A stretch of 7,931 nt of DNA, taken from contig JAFZIX010000102.1 of NCBI GenBank assembly GCA_017554135.1, positions 1 to 7,931 of the forward strand, written 5' to 3'. Source of the DNA: Bacteroidales bacterium. Lineage in GTDB: Bacteria; Bacteroidota; Bacteroidia; Bacteroidales; UBA932. Made by a program: the position numbers and the translations under genes. The notes beneath the pieces were generated by a model. The model was not told the DNA's origin. It searched no databases and was given only the letters and a program-made list of their open reading frames with translations. The stretch's first letter is position 1. Each line of letters begins with the position of its first letter. Shown here one piece after another: positions 1 to 5,823 of the stretch.

Positions 1-92
1 CTCCGCAGCCAGCGCACCAGGCCGTAAAGAAGCGGCATCAGCGGCACCAGAAGGAGCAGCCACAAGTACTGTATGTTGGCGAATATCAGCAT
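1..92 (-). CDS. batB: BatB-like VWA membrane protein, N-terminal fragment (cut by window edge)
   Basis: Only the first 30 codons lie in the window. They read MLIFANIQYLWLLLLVPLMP and then a short basic stretch ending VRWLR. This is a hydrophobic N-terminal membrane segment followed by arginines, as expected at the start of Bat-type von Willebrand A proteins, and closely resembles the start of the preceding batA product. The ATG (92-90) shares one base with the batA stop (94-92) in a TAATG junction, so the two are probably translationally coupled. In Bacteroidota operons of this order the gene after batA is batB, a second membrane-anchored VWA protein. The VWA domain itself is outside the window, so the name rests on position and the N-terminal segment. 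Confidence 0.75.
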   Translation of the reverse strand, partial: MLIFANIQYLWLLLLVPLMPLLYGLVRWLR

Positions 93-1075
93 TACGGCAG
101 CCTCCTTATCAATAAGCGCAGGGCAAGTTCCAGCAGCAGGCAGATTAGTGCCCAGAGCGCATACTTGCCGAACAGTTCTTTATAAACGGGGAAGCTATCC
201 ACGGTGGTGCGGACCTTCTCCATCTGGTTGATTTCGGAGTAGATCTCCGAGAGTTTCGTGTTGTCGGTGGCACGGAAATAACGGCCTCCGGTGGACTCTG
301 CGATGGTTTTCAGCAGGTCCTCATCTATCTCCACCGGCACATTGCGCACCTCGATTCCCCAGGGTGTCATCACCGGATAGGGGGCCTCCCCGCGGGTGCC
401 GAGGCCTATAGTATAGACCCTGATGCCATAGGTCTTTGCGATCTCGGCCGCAGTGGCCGGAGCGATTTCGCCGCGGTTGTTGACACCGTCGGTGAGGAGG
501 ATGATAACGCGGCTCTTTGCGTCCGAATCTTTCATGCGGGCGACCGCGGTGGCCAGGCCGTTGCCTATGGCGGTCCCATCTTCGATCAGGTCCGTCTGCA
601 CATCCTTCATCAGGTTGATGAGGGTGGCACGGTCGGTAGTCAGCGGGCACTGGGTGTAACTTTCGCCAGCGAACACCACGATTCCCATGCGGTCGCTGGG
701 CCTCTGGGCGATGAACTCTATGGCGATGTCCTTGGCGGCGCTGATGCGGTCCGGTTCGAAGTCCCGCGCCAGCATACTGGTGGAAACATCCATCGCGAAG
801 ACTATGTCAATGCCCTCTGTATCAATCTTTTCGGTTTCGGTGGATGAACGGGGACGGGCAAACGCGACTATGATCAGGCTGATGGCGGCGATGCGCAGGG
901 CGAAGGGCAGATGCCTCAGCCAGGCCAGCACCGAAGGGCCGCCGGAGAGCCAGGGGGCAGAGGAACTGACCCGCATGTGCGGGCGCCTCCCGCTGAGTTC
1001 CAGCCACAGGTAGTGGAGGATCAGCAGCAGAGGAACCACCAGCAGGAACAGGAGTTTGGGATACTCAAAGAACAT
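92..1075 (-). CDS. batA: BatA: membrane-anchored von Willebrand factor A protein of the aerotolerance operon
   Basis: The 327-residue protein has hydrophobic segments at about residues 8-23 and 58-73, then a VWA domain from about residue 90. Its metal-ion-dependent adhesion site looks intact: DVSTS (96-100), the threonine of DGTAIG (T168) and the aspartate of LLTDG (D196). A C-terminal membrane helix lies at about 303-323, so the VWA domain should sit between membrane anchors on the periplasmic side. This is the usual BatA plan and length. The ATG at 1075 lies inside the last codons of the upstream gene (11-nt overlap), and its stop overlaps the batB start by one base. Bat proteins were named for a Bacteroides fragilis aerotolerance phenotype. 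Their biochemical role, probably assembly or protection of envelope complexes with MoxR, is still loosely defined. No missing residue or frameshift was seen. Confidence 0.92.
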   Translation of the reverse strand: MFFEYPKLLFLLVVPLLLILHYLWLELSGRRPHMRVSSSAPWLSGGPSVLAWLRHLPFALRIAAISLIIVAFARPRSSTETEKIDTEGIDIVFAMDVSTSMLARDFEPDRISAAKDIAIEFIAQRPSDRMGIVVFAGESYTQCPLTTDRATLINLMKDVQTDLIEDGTAIGNGLATAVARMKDSDAKSRVIILLTDGVNNRGEIAPATAAEIAKTYGIRVYTIGLGTRGEAPYPVMTPWGIEVRNVPVEIDEDLLKTIAESTGGRYFRATDNTKLSEIYSEINQMEKVRTTVDSFPVYKELFGKYALWALICLLLELALRLLIRRLP

Positions 1076-2009
1076 CGCCCTTCTGCTCCTCCTCCAGCAT
1101 AGCGTGATAGGTATCGGTGACGAACCTTACGGCCGTAGGCACCACCTTGGCATTATAATCGTCGGGAGCCGAATGCTTCGCGAACTTCACGAAGTCGGCT
1201 ATCTCGAAGAGTTCCTTTGTGTTTTCATAGACCTCCGGGGTGATGTCCTTTTCGTTCTTGAGCGCGTCGAACACCTCGGCGGTGGTCATTTCGGGCGCAT
1301 CCACCCCGAAGCGCGCTTCCATATAAGATTTCAGGGTATCCGTCACTCCGGAATAGAAGGCCTTCTGCTTTTCGGGGGCCCAGAACTTCTCTCCGCGGTA
1401 TTTGTCGAGATTGCGGAGAGCGGTGATATGCGCCGGTTCCTTGACTTTCGCAGCCTCCTTTTCCCTGCTGCGTTTTCCCAGCCACCAGACCAGCGCGGCG
1501 ATGAGCCCCGCCAGCAGCAGGCCGCCCGCTATCCAGGGCAGTATCTCCTTGAAAGTGACCGGATAACGTATCTGGTCTTTGATATCGTGAGGCACGTAGG
1601 TAGTGGTATCCACCGGCATGGTTTTGACCTCGAGTTTCGCTCCGGTAAACACCAGCGTATCCACCTGCTCACCCACCTTCCGGGCTACCATTACAGGATT
1701 TAGTTGGTACTCTCCCTCCTGGAAGAACGCCAGCGTCACGGTGCCTTTCAGGTCGTAGGTCATCGTGCGCAGGTATATATTGGTGGTGTCCAGTTGCCAG
1801 TTTTTCACCAACACCAGGTCTTCGCTTCCCGTCTTGGAATAATCCGGCAGGCCGAAAACGGTGCCGGCCTTGACGCCTTTCATTTCGAAGCCATATTCCA
1901 CCTGGTCCGCCACGAGGATGGAATCCCTCTGCTGAAGCTGGTTCAGGAGGGCCGGTCCCTTGGGGATAACGTCCAGTAATACGGTCAATATGATGGCTAG
2001 CAGTTTCAT
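1065..2009 (-). CDS. Single-span membrane protein of the moxR–bat operon (function unknown)
   Basis: The 314-residue protein starts with a hydrophobic stretch (about residues 2-13) that could be a signal peptide, though no clear cleavage site follows. Next comes a beta-rich, presumably periplasmic part (about 30-150), a strong membrane helix (about 156-177, rich in L, A, G and W), then a charged cytoplasmic stretch (KRSREKE) and an alpha-helical C-terminal domain (about 190-314). Bacteroidota moxR/bat operons usually carry an uncharacterised protein of this plan between the DUF58 gene and batA; it is often annotated only as hypothetical or BatD/DUF4381-like. It overlaps the DUF58 gene by four bases (ATGA at 2009-2006) and batA by eleven, so it is expected to be co-translated with them. 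A role as membrane partner for the VWA proteins is inference from position. No enzymatic motif was recognised. Confidence 0.8.
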   Translation of the reverse strand: MKLLAIILTVLLDVIPKGPALLNQLQQRDSILVADQVEYGFEMKGVKAGTVFGLPDYSKTGSEDLVLVKNWQLDTTNIYLRTMTYDLKGTVTLAFFQEGEYQLNPVMVARKVGEQVDTLVFTGAKLEVKTMPVDTTTYVPHDIKDQIRYPVTFKEILPWIAGGLLLAGLIAALVWWLGKRSREKEAAKVKEPAHITALRNLDKYRGEKFWAPEKQKAFYSGVTDTLKSYMEARFGVDAPEMTTAEVFDALKNEKDITPEVYENTKELFEIADFVKFAKHSAPDDYNAKVVPTAVRFVTDTYHAMLEEEQKGDVL

Positions 2010-2887
2010 CTTCCGGCAAACAATGCCATCAGCCCCTTCACATAGTCGGAGTTGGTGGCGATTTCTACGTGATCCACTTTATAACGGTTGAACAGTTGCT
2101 GCTCGGCTTCGGAGAGATTGGAATACCACTGCTCGTAGGCCCTGCGGGTTGCCGCACTGTCGGTGTTGACCCAGGCGGAGCGGCCGGTTTCGCTGTCTTT
2201 GATGTTTATGAGGCCTACCGGCACGAGACTGCGTTCGCGGGGGTCGAAGACCTTGATGACGGAAAGGTCATGCCTGCCCGCCGCCACCTTCAGGGCATCC
2301 TCATAACGAGGCTTGCCACTGGCGTCCGCATCCAGCATATCGCTCAGTAGGAACGCTGTGCATTTCTTTTTGATGGCGCCGGTGAGGAACTGCAACGCGG
2401 CGCCTATATCGGTGCCGTCCGAAGTCGGCTGGAGTTCCAGCATTTCGCGGATGATGTGCAGGAGATGGCTGCGGCCCTTCTTCGGGGGGATGAACTTCTC
2501 CACATGGTCGCTGAAGAAGAGGGCGCCGACCTTGTCGTTATTGAGGATGGCGCTGAAACTCAGAACGGCGGCGATTTCCGCCAGCAGTTCGCGCTTGGTG
2601 CGGGTCTGCGTGCCGAAAAGGCCAGAGCGGCTGACATCCACCAGCAGCACCACCGTCATCTCGCGCTCCTCCTCGAAGATCTTGATGTAGGGAGCATGCA
2701 TGCGGGCAGTGACGTTCCAGTCCATGTTGCGGACATCATCCCCGTACTGATACTCGCGCACCTCGCTGAAGGCCATTCCGCGCCCTTTGAACGCGGAGTG
2801 GTACTCCCCCGCGAATATCTGGTGGGAGAGAGCCTTGGTGCGGATCTCGATCTTCCGAACCTTTTTTATCAGTTCATCCGGCGTCAT
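2006..2887 (-). CDS. DUF58 family protein with VWA-like fold
   Basis: The 293-residue protein matches DUF58 proteins encoded beside moxR. The family block around residues 44-71 (REYQYGDD, then VRNMDW, then an arginine-rich stretch ending YIKIFEEE) is clear. A VWA-like strand follows with an intact DxSxS metal site (DVSRS, 84-88). No membrane helix is seen, so it is probably cytosolic and may be a MoxR partner. An in-frame ATG exists at 2944, but the extra 19 residues it would add are encoded by the moxR tail and a repeat element (2900-2927). The ATG at 2887, giving MTPDELIKKV, matches the usual start of the family and lies 37 bases after the moxR stop. The stop overlaps the next gene's ATG (ATGA). 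The biochemical role is unknown. Confidence 0.9.
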   Translation of the reverse strand: MTPDELIKKVRKIEIRTKALSHQIFAGEYHSAFKGRGMAFSEVREYQYGDDVRNMDWNVTARMHAPYIKIFEEEREMTVVLLVDVSRSGLFGTQTRTKRELLAEIAAVLSFSAILNNDKVGALFFSDHVEKFIPPKKGRSHLLHIIREMLELQPTSDGTDIGAALQFLTGAIKKKCTAFLLSDMLDADASGKPRYEDALKVAAGRHDLSVIKVFDPRERSLVPVGLINIKDSETGRSAWVNTDSAATRRAYEQWYSNLSEAEQQLFNRYKVDHVEIATNSDYVKGLMALFAGR

Positions 2888-2899
2888 ACGGTTTTTACT

Positions 2900-2927
2900 G
2901 TCATTCCGAGCGAAGCGAAGGAATCTA
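2900..2927. repeat. Short imperfect palindromic repeat between moxR and the DUF58 gene
   Basis: The plus strand reads GTCATTCCGAGCGAAGCG and continues to GGAATCTA. ATTCC and GGAAT pair around a GCGAAGCG core. From memory, very similar sequence recurs in many bacterial genomes and gives spurious peptides such as RFARND and VIPSEAK in different frames. Both peptides appear here in the overlapping frames, which supports the call. The repeat fills most of the 37-nt gap and runs into the moxR stop codon (2927-2925). The copy number in this genome cannot be judged from one window. Confidence 0.65.
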
Positions 2928-3917
2928 CGGCACAACGACCGCATTAATGACCTGAGAGATGATCTCCTCGCTCGTCACGCTCTCCGCCTCCGCCTCATAG
3001 GTCAGGCCGATACGATGCCGCAGCACCTCCGGGCAGACCGCGCGCACATCCTCCGGAATCACATACCCGCGGCGCTTGATGAACGCATAGGCCTTCGCGG
3101 CGGCGCTCAGGGAGATGCTGGCACGGGGGGATCCTCCGTAGGAAATCAGACTCTTGAGGTTCTTGAGTCCGTACTCTTCGGGGGTGCGGGTGGCGTACAC
3201 GATATCCACGATGTAGCGCTCGATTTTCTCATCCATATATACTTCGCGCACGATATCGCGGGCGCGGATGATGTCGTCGGGGCTGACCACCGGGCTGGGC
3301 TGCGGGAACTCGCCGGTGTTGTTCATGCGGATGATGAGTTTTTCCTCCTCCTTCTTCGGGTAATCCACCACCACCTTCAGCATGAAACGGTCCACCTGGG
3401 CCTCGGGCAGAGGATAGGTACCCTCCTGTTCGATGGGGTTCTGGGTGGCCATCACGAGGAAGGGCTCGGGGAGTTTGAAGGTGCTGTCGCCGATGGTAAC
3501 CTGGCGCTCCTGCATGGCCTCGAGCAGTGCCGACTGCACTTTCGCGGGGGCGCGGTTGATTTCATCCGCCAGCACGAAGTTGGCGAAAACGGGGCCCTTG
3601 CGCACCTCGAATTCCTCCTTCTTCTGGGAGTAGATGAGGGTGCCCACCACGTCGGCAGGGAGGAGGTCCGGAGTGAACTGGATGCGGCTGAACTTGGCGT
3701 TGACCGCCTTGCTCAATGTGCTGATTGCCAGGGTTTTGGCGAGGCCGGGCACGCCTTCGAGGAGGATGGGGCCGATGGCCAGGAGGGCTATCATCAGGTT
3801 TTCCACCAGGTGCTTCTGGCCCACGATGACCTTGCCCATCTCGAGAGAAAGGATATCCACGAAGCCGCTTTCTTTCTGAATGCGCTCGTTGAGTTCCTTT
3901 ATGTTTACACTTTCCAT
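2925..3917 (-). CDS. moxR: MoxR-family AAA+ ATPase
   Basis: The 330-residue protein has the full MoxR AAA+ set. Walker A is GVPGLAKT (55-62). Walker B is VLADEINRA (115-123), followed by the family motif AKVQSALLEAMQE. Sensor 1 is ATQNP (157-161), then PLPEAQVDRF (169-178), and sensor 2 is GGSPRAS (261-267). Length is normal. MoxR proteins use ATP to remodel or mature partner complexes, and here the partners are probably the DUF58 and Bat proteins encoded just downstream. It is the first gene of the operon. The ATG at 3917 is 23 bases from the divergent truA start. No consensus Bacteroidota promoter was found for it on the minus strand. Its TAG stop lies inside the small palindromic repeat. 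The long plus-strand reading frame opposite it is an antisense shadow. Confidence 0.95.
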   Translation of the reverse strand: MESVNIKELNERIQKESGFVDILSLEMGKVIVGQKHLVENLMIALLAIGPILLEGVPGLAKTLAISTLSKAVNAKFSRIQFTPDLLPADVVGTLIYSQKKEEFEVRKGPVFANFVLADEINRAPAKVQSALLEAMQERQVTIGDSTFKLPEPFLVMATQNPIEQEGTYPLPEAQVDRFMLKVVVDYPKKEEEKLIIRMNNTGEFPQPSPVVSPDDIIRARDIVREVYMDEKIERYIVDIVYATRTPEEYGLKNLKSLISYGGSPRASISLSAAAKAYAFIKRRGYVIPEDVRAVCPEVLRHRIGLTYEAEAESVTSEEIISQVINAVVVP

Positions 3918-3934
3918 ATATTTTAATAATTTTG
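3904..3934 (+). promoter_or_regulatory. Bacteroidota-type promoter for truA
   Basis: The -7 element TAATTTTG (3927-3934) fits TAnnTTTG exactly. A -33-like TTTA (3904-3907) lies 19 bases upstream and differs from TTTG by one base. The expected transcription start is about 4-7 bases after the -7 element, almost on the truA ATG at 3941. The truA message is therefore probably leaderless or nearly so. The element occupies the 23-bp gap with the divergent moxR gene and extends into the moxR coding start. Confidence 0.55.
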
Positions 3935-3940
3935 CATCCT

Positions 3941-4900
3941 ATGCGTTATTCCATTACTTTGTCTTACTCCGGCGCCGGCTTTTGCGGCTGGCAGAAGCAA
4001 CCTTCAGCCCCCTCCGTGCAGGAGTGCCTCGAAGATGCCCTTGGAAAACTCCTGGGCACGGCTGTCGAGGTGATCGGTGCGGGGCGTACGGACACGGGCG
4101 TGAACGCCATTGGTTACGTTGCGTGTTTCGACGGCCCCGAGGGCCTTGCGGCTGAGGATTTCCGCTACAAATTAAATGCCATTTTGCCCCGTTCGGTGGT
4201 GGTTTCGCAGGTGGCTCCTGCTGCGGATGGTTTCCATGCGCGCTTCGATGCCCGGCGAAGGGAATATACGTATTTCCTACACCGCGTGAAGGATCCTTTC
4301 ATTGATGCGTATTCTTTGTTGTGCGGGTATCCCGAGTTGGATTTCGAGGCGATGAATCGCGCCGCCGCCCTGCTGGTCGGCACGCATGATTTTTCGTGTT
4401 TCGAGAAGGTTGGCGCGGATAACAAGACTTCCGTCTGCACGGTGTTTGAGGCTGAGTGGCGGACTTATGTTCCGTCGCATGTGGAGATCTGCGGCGGGCC
4501 CGGGCAGCCATCCGCGGCGGGCAAAGGGCCCGTCTGTGTTCCGCAGGGGGACCCCAGTACGGGCATTGCCCGGCCGTATGACGCCCTCGCATTGCCCGGG
4601 GCCGCCCCCTATTGGTACTTCCGCATATCCGCCGACCGGTTCCTGCGGAATATGGTGCGGGCCATCGTCGGAACCCTGATCGAAGTCGGCCGCGGCAAAC
4701 GGAGTATTGATGACTTCACCGGGCTGGTTTTGCCGGCCGAAAACGGCAATCCCTCCGCGAAAAGCAAAGGGTCGGGCCGTGTCCCACAAGGGGAACCCGG
4801 TCCCGGCATTGCTTTTCCGAAAGCCAATGCCGCCCGGCGGTCCCTGGCCGGCGAATCCGTCCCCGGCCACGCCCTCTTCCTCTCGAAAGTGGAATATTAA
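3941..4900 (+). CDS. truA: tRNA pseudouridine(38-40) synthase TruA with two in-frame repeat insertions
   Basis: TruA converts uridines 38-40 of the tRNA anticodon stem to pseudouridine. The catalytic motif GRTDTGVNA holds the nucleophile D51. Other family blocks are LSYSGAGFCGWQ (7-18), LNAILP, FHARFDARRREYTYFL, HDFSCFEK, RISADRFLRNMVRAIVGTLIEVGRG and the C-terminal LAGESVPGHALFL. All are present, so the enzyme is probably functional. The ATG at 3941 fits family N-termini; an upstream in-frame TTG at 3932 falls inside the promoter. At 319 residues it is clearly longer than usual for the family (E. coli TruA is about 270). The excess comes from two loop insertions, around residues 185-220 and 265-300. 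These are diverged copies of one 75-nt element (separate entries), read in the same frame both times. Convergent with the Xre–YhcH gene. Confidence 0.93.
   Translation: MRYSITLSYSGAGFCGWQKQPSAPSVQECLEDALGKLLGTAVEVIGAGRTDTGVNAIGYVACFDGPEGLAAEDFRYKLNAILPRSVVVSQVAPAADGFHARFDARRREYTYFLHRVKDPFIDAYSLLCGYPELDFEAMNRAAALLVGTHDFSCFEKVGADNKTSVCTVFEAEWRTYVPSHVEICGGPGQPSAAGKGPVCVPQGDPSTGIARPYDALALPGAAPYWYFRISADRFLRNMVRAIVGTLIEVGRGKRSIDDFTGLVLPAENGNPSAKSKGSGRVPQGEPGPGIAFPKANAARRSLAGESVPGHALFLSKVEY
4502..4576 (+). repeat. In-frame repeat element in truA, copy A
   Basis: This encodes TruA residues 188-212, beginning GQPSAAGKGP and containing VPQGDP and TGIA. It aligns without gaps to copy B at 4745-4819, with 52 of 75 bases and 15 of 25 residues identical by hand count. 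It lies between the family strand ending EAEWRTYVPS and the strand YWYFRISADRF, where TruA proteins normally have only a short loop. A 7-bp inverted repeat borders it: CCGGGCA (4500-4506) and TGCCCGG (4567-4573). An 11-nt direct repeat, GCATTGCCCGG, occurs at 4563-4573 and again at 4589-4599, so the insert may extend to about 4605. Confidence 0.75.
4745..4819 (+). repeat. In-frame repeat element in truA, copy B
   Basis: This encodes TruA residues 269-293, beginning GNPSAKSKGS and containing VPQGEP and PGIA. It is the partner of copy A. It interrupts the C-terminal region between FTGLVL and RRSLAGESVPGHALFL, where normal TruA runs on with a few residues. GCAAT (4746-4750) and ATTGC (4808-4812) are short inverted borders. 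The element contains the core CCCGGTCCC (4796-4804), which is also the stem of both intergenic hairpins downstream of truA. Confidence 0.75.
4805..4831 (+). repeat. Hairpin at the 3' end of truA repeat copy B
   Basis: GGCATT (4805-4810) pairs with AATGCC (4826-4831), and GCTTT (4811-4815) pairs with AAAGC (4820-4824). The loop is TCCG and one C is bulged. This gives an 11-bp stem inside coding sequence and probably marks the 3' edge of the inserted element. Confidence 0.65.
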
Positions 4901-4907
4901 ACTCGAA

Positions 4908-4999
4908 GTGTTCCCGGTCCCCCCAAAAAACCAGGGACCGGGCGCAAAAAACGCCAAAAACGTTCCCGGTCCCCCCGAAAAAACAGGGACCGGGAACAC
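4908..4999. repeat. Paired REP-like hairpins between convergent truA and the Xre–YhcH gene
   Basis: Hairpin 1 pairs CCCGGTCCC (4913-4921) with GGGACCGGG (4934-4942), a 9-bp stem. Hairpin 2 pairs GTTCCCGGTCCC (4962-4973) with GGGACCGGGAAC (4986-4997), a 12-bp stem. Both loops are 12 nt and A-rich. Between them GGCG (4941-4944) and CGCC (4952-4955) form a small third hairpin. The outermost arms, GTGTTCCCGGTCCC (4908-4921) and GGGACCGGGAACAC (4986-4999), are a perfect 14-bp inverted repeat. Two inverted palindromes with a linker resemble a bacterial interspersed mosaic element. Confidence 0.85.
4908..4999. terminator. Possible bidirectional terminator
   Basis: These GC-rich hairpins start 8 bases after the truA stop and end 21 bases before the stop end of the convergent gene, where a two-way terminator would be expected. 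There is no clean run of T right after either stem on the plus strand. The A-rich loops would read as U-rich on the minus strand but lie inside the stems. A terminator role is therefore plausible but not shown, and the repeat-element reading is at least as likely. Confidence 0.4.
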
Positions 5000-5019
5000 C
5001 TTCATCAGAATGAGTCTAA

Positions 5020-5658
5020 TTATTCCACCATCCTGGCCTTGAAGATGGCCTTGTGGATGCGGCCTTTGCCGATGAGTGGGGCGTGGGCGGTGTCGGGACC
5101 GAAGATTATCGGAGTGCCGGGATCCACCGTGACGGTCTTCTCGATGGGATCATCAAAGAAAAGAATGTCCTTCTTGCGGTCCATTTTGCCATCGGGCTGG
5201 GTGCATTCCACGACCGGTTTCACACCGAAAGTCTCTTTTCCGGACAGGGGGATCTGGACGTCGATATATTTGGCGTGTGCCTCCAGACGAGCGGCCTTTT
5301 TGGTCTTGAGATCCGCATCCACGATGTTCACCCAAAGGTTCTTGCCGTCAATGACATAGGTGCCCACAGGCAATTCGTTTAGATTGTTGGCCTCGATGAA
5401 GTCGAAAGCCTTCTGCACGAAGGGATTCTTGTCATAATAGATATCATCCAAAACCGGCTCCTCAACATAGCCTATAAGCATTTCAAAAGGCACATCAAGC
5501 ACCTTTGCCGCCTTCCATATCGTGTCGATATTCTTGGTTTTGAACAGGACATTTACGTTCTGCTTGCGTATGCCCATCAGGCGGGCGAACTCCACCTTTT
5601 TGATACCCTTTTTCTTGAGGATTTCCTCACCTTTTGTTTCGAAATACAGTGTAGACAT
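5020..5658 (-). CDS. Xre-type HTH fused to a YhcH/YjgK/YiaL (DUF386) domain
   Basis: The 212-residue protein has an N-terminal Xre/Cro-type helix-turn-helix (about residues 9-62; core KKVEFARLMGIRKQNVNVLF, then VLDVPFEMLIGY). A YhcH/YjgK/YiaL domain follows at about 78-211. The second domain shows the family signatures EAHAKYIDVQ (127-136), DILFFDD, and IIFGPDTAHAP (184-194), with H128 and H192 as candidate metal-binding residues. YhcH-family proteins are cupin-like and are linked to sugar handling, for example sialic acid processing and the EbgC galactosidase subunit. The fusion suggests a regulator that senses a sugar, or a sugar enzyme that controls its own gene; this is inference. An in-frame ATG at 5679 lies inside the promoter's -7 element, so the ATG at 5658 (MSTLYFETKG) is chosen. 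It is monocistronic. Confidence 0.85.
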   Translation of the reverse strand: MSTLYFETKGEEILKKKGIKKVEFARLMGIRKQNVNVLFKTKNIDTIWKAAKVLDVPFEMLIGYVEEPVLDDIYYDKNPFVQKAFDFIEANNLNELPVGTYVIDGKNLWVNIVDADLKTKKAARLEAHAKYIDVQIPLSGKETFGVKPVVECTQPDGKMDRKKDILFFDDPIEKTVTVDPGTPIIFGPDTAHAPLIGKGRIHKAIFKARMVE

Positions 5659-5676
5659 ATTGCTGATTATTTTGCA

Positions 5677-5708
5677 CAAAAGTAATAATTTTTAATTTCA
5701 ATAACAAA
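5677..5708 (-). promoter_or_regulatory. Bacteroidota-type promoter for the Xre–YhcH gene
   Basis: On the minus strand, TTTG (5708-5705) is followed after 20 bases by TACTTTTG (5684-5677), a full match to -33 TTTG / -7 TAnnTTTG. Transcription should start near 5670-5673, giving a leader of about 12-15 nt before the ATG at 5658. The region is AT-rich and shared with the divergent RAYT promoter, so the HTH protein could act on both genes. Confidence 0.7.
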
Positions 5709-5725
5709 TCTTTTTCGTATATTTG
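5696..5725 (+). promoter_or_regulatory. Candidate promoter for the RAYT gene
   Basis: TATATTTG (5718-5725) is an exact TAnnTTTG -7 element. TTTC (5696-5699) is a weak -33 match, 18 bases upstream. The predicted transcript would start near 5729-5732, at the first base of the GGTGCC hairpin, leaving a leader of about 92 nt before the ATG at 5824. Confidence 0.5.
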
Positions 5726-5731
5726 CATCAT

Positions 5732-5823
5732 GGTGCCGGAAGGCCGGGAAGGCTCGGGGCACCGTCGGCAGTTTTACCTGCTACCCGCTTTAGAAATTAT
5801 TAACTGAAAGACTAGAGGCGTCT
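5732..5823 (+). other. Structured leader upstream of the RAYT gene
   Basis: This non-coding stretch starts with an inverted repeat, GGTGCC (5732-5737) with GGCACC (5758-5763), enclosing GCC (5743-5745) with GGC (5751-5753). A second small stem pairs GCAG with CTGC near 5768-5781. A third pairs AGAC (5809-5812) with GTCT (5820-5823), directly against the ATG. It is GC-rich at the start and AT-rich later. It could be a translation-controlling leader or a recognition hairpin for the transposase; it matches no RNA family I recognise. Confidence 0.4.

Noticed and set aside
1056..1703. Plus-strand open frame (215 codons) opposite the operon membrane protein
   Set aside because: Antisense shadow without family features; the minus-strand gene fits the operon and overlaps its neighbours neatly.
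2787..3926. Long plus-strand open frame (379 codons) opposite moxR
   Set aside because: It is antisense to a textbook MoxR ATPase, has no recognisable domain and is rich in H, G and D as expected from a shadow of GC-rich coding DNA.
4490..4840. Frameshift or assembly error in truA
   Set aside because: The frame stays open through both extra segments and downstream family motifs return in the same frame; two similar inserts explain the length better.
4908..4999. CRISPR array
   Set aside because: Only paired hairpins with unequal spacing are present; there are no regular direct repeats with unique spacers and no cas genes.
4277..5005. Minus-strand open frame (242 codons) across truA and the hairpins
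   Set aside because: It runs opposite truA and translates the repeats and hairpins into low-complexity peptide; truA motifs on the plus strand are decisive.
5659..5679. Upstream start MCKIISN for the Xre–YhcH protein
   Set aside because: The ATG at 5679 lies inside the predicted -7 element, upstream of the likely transcription start.
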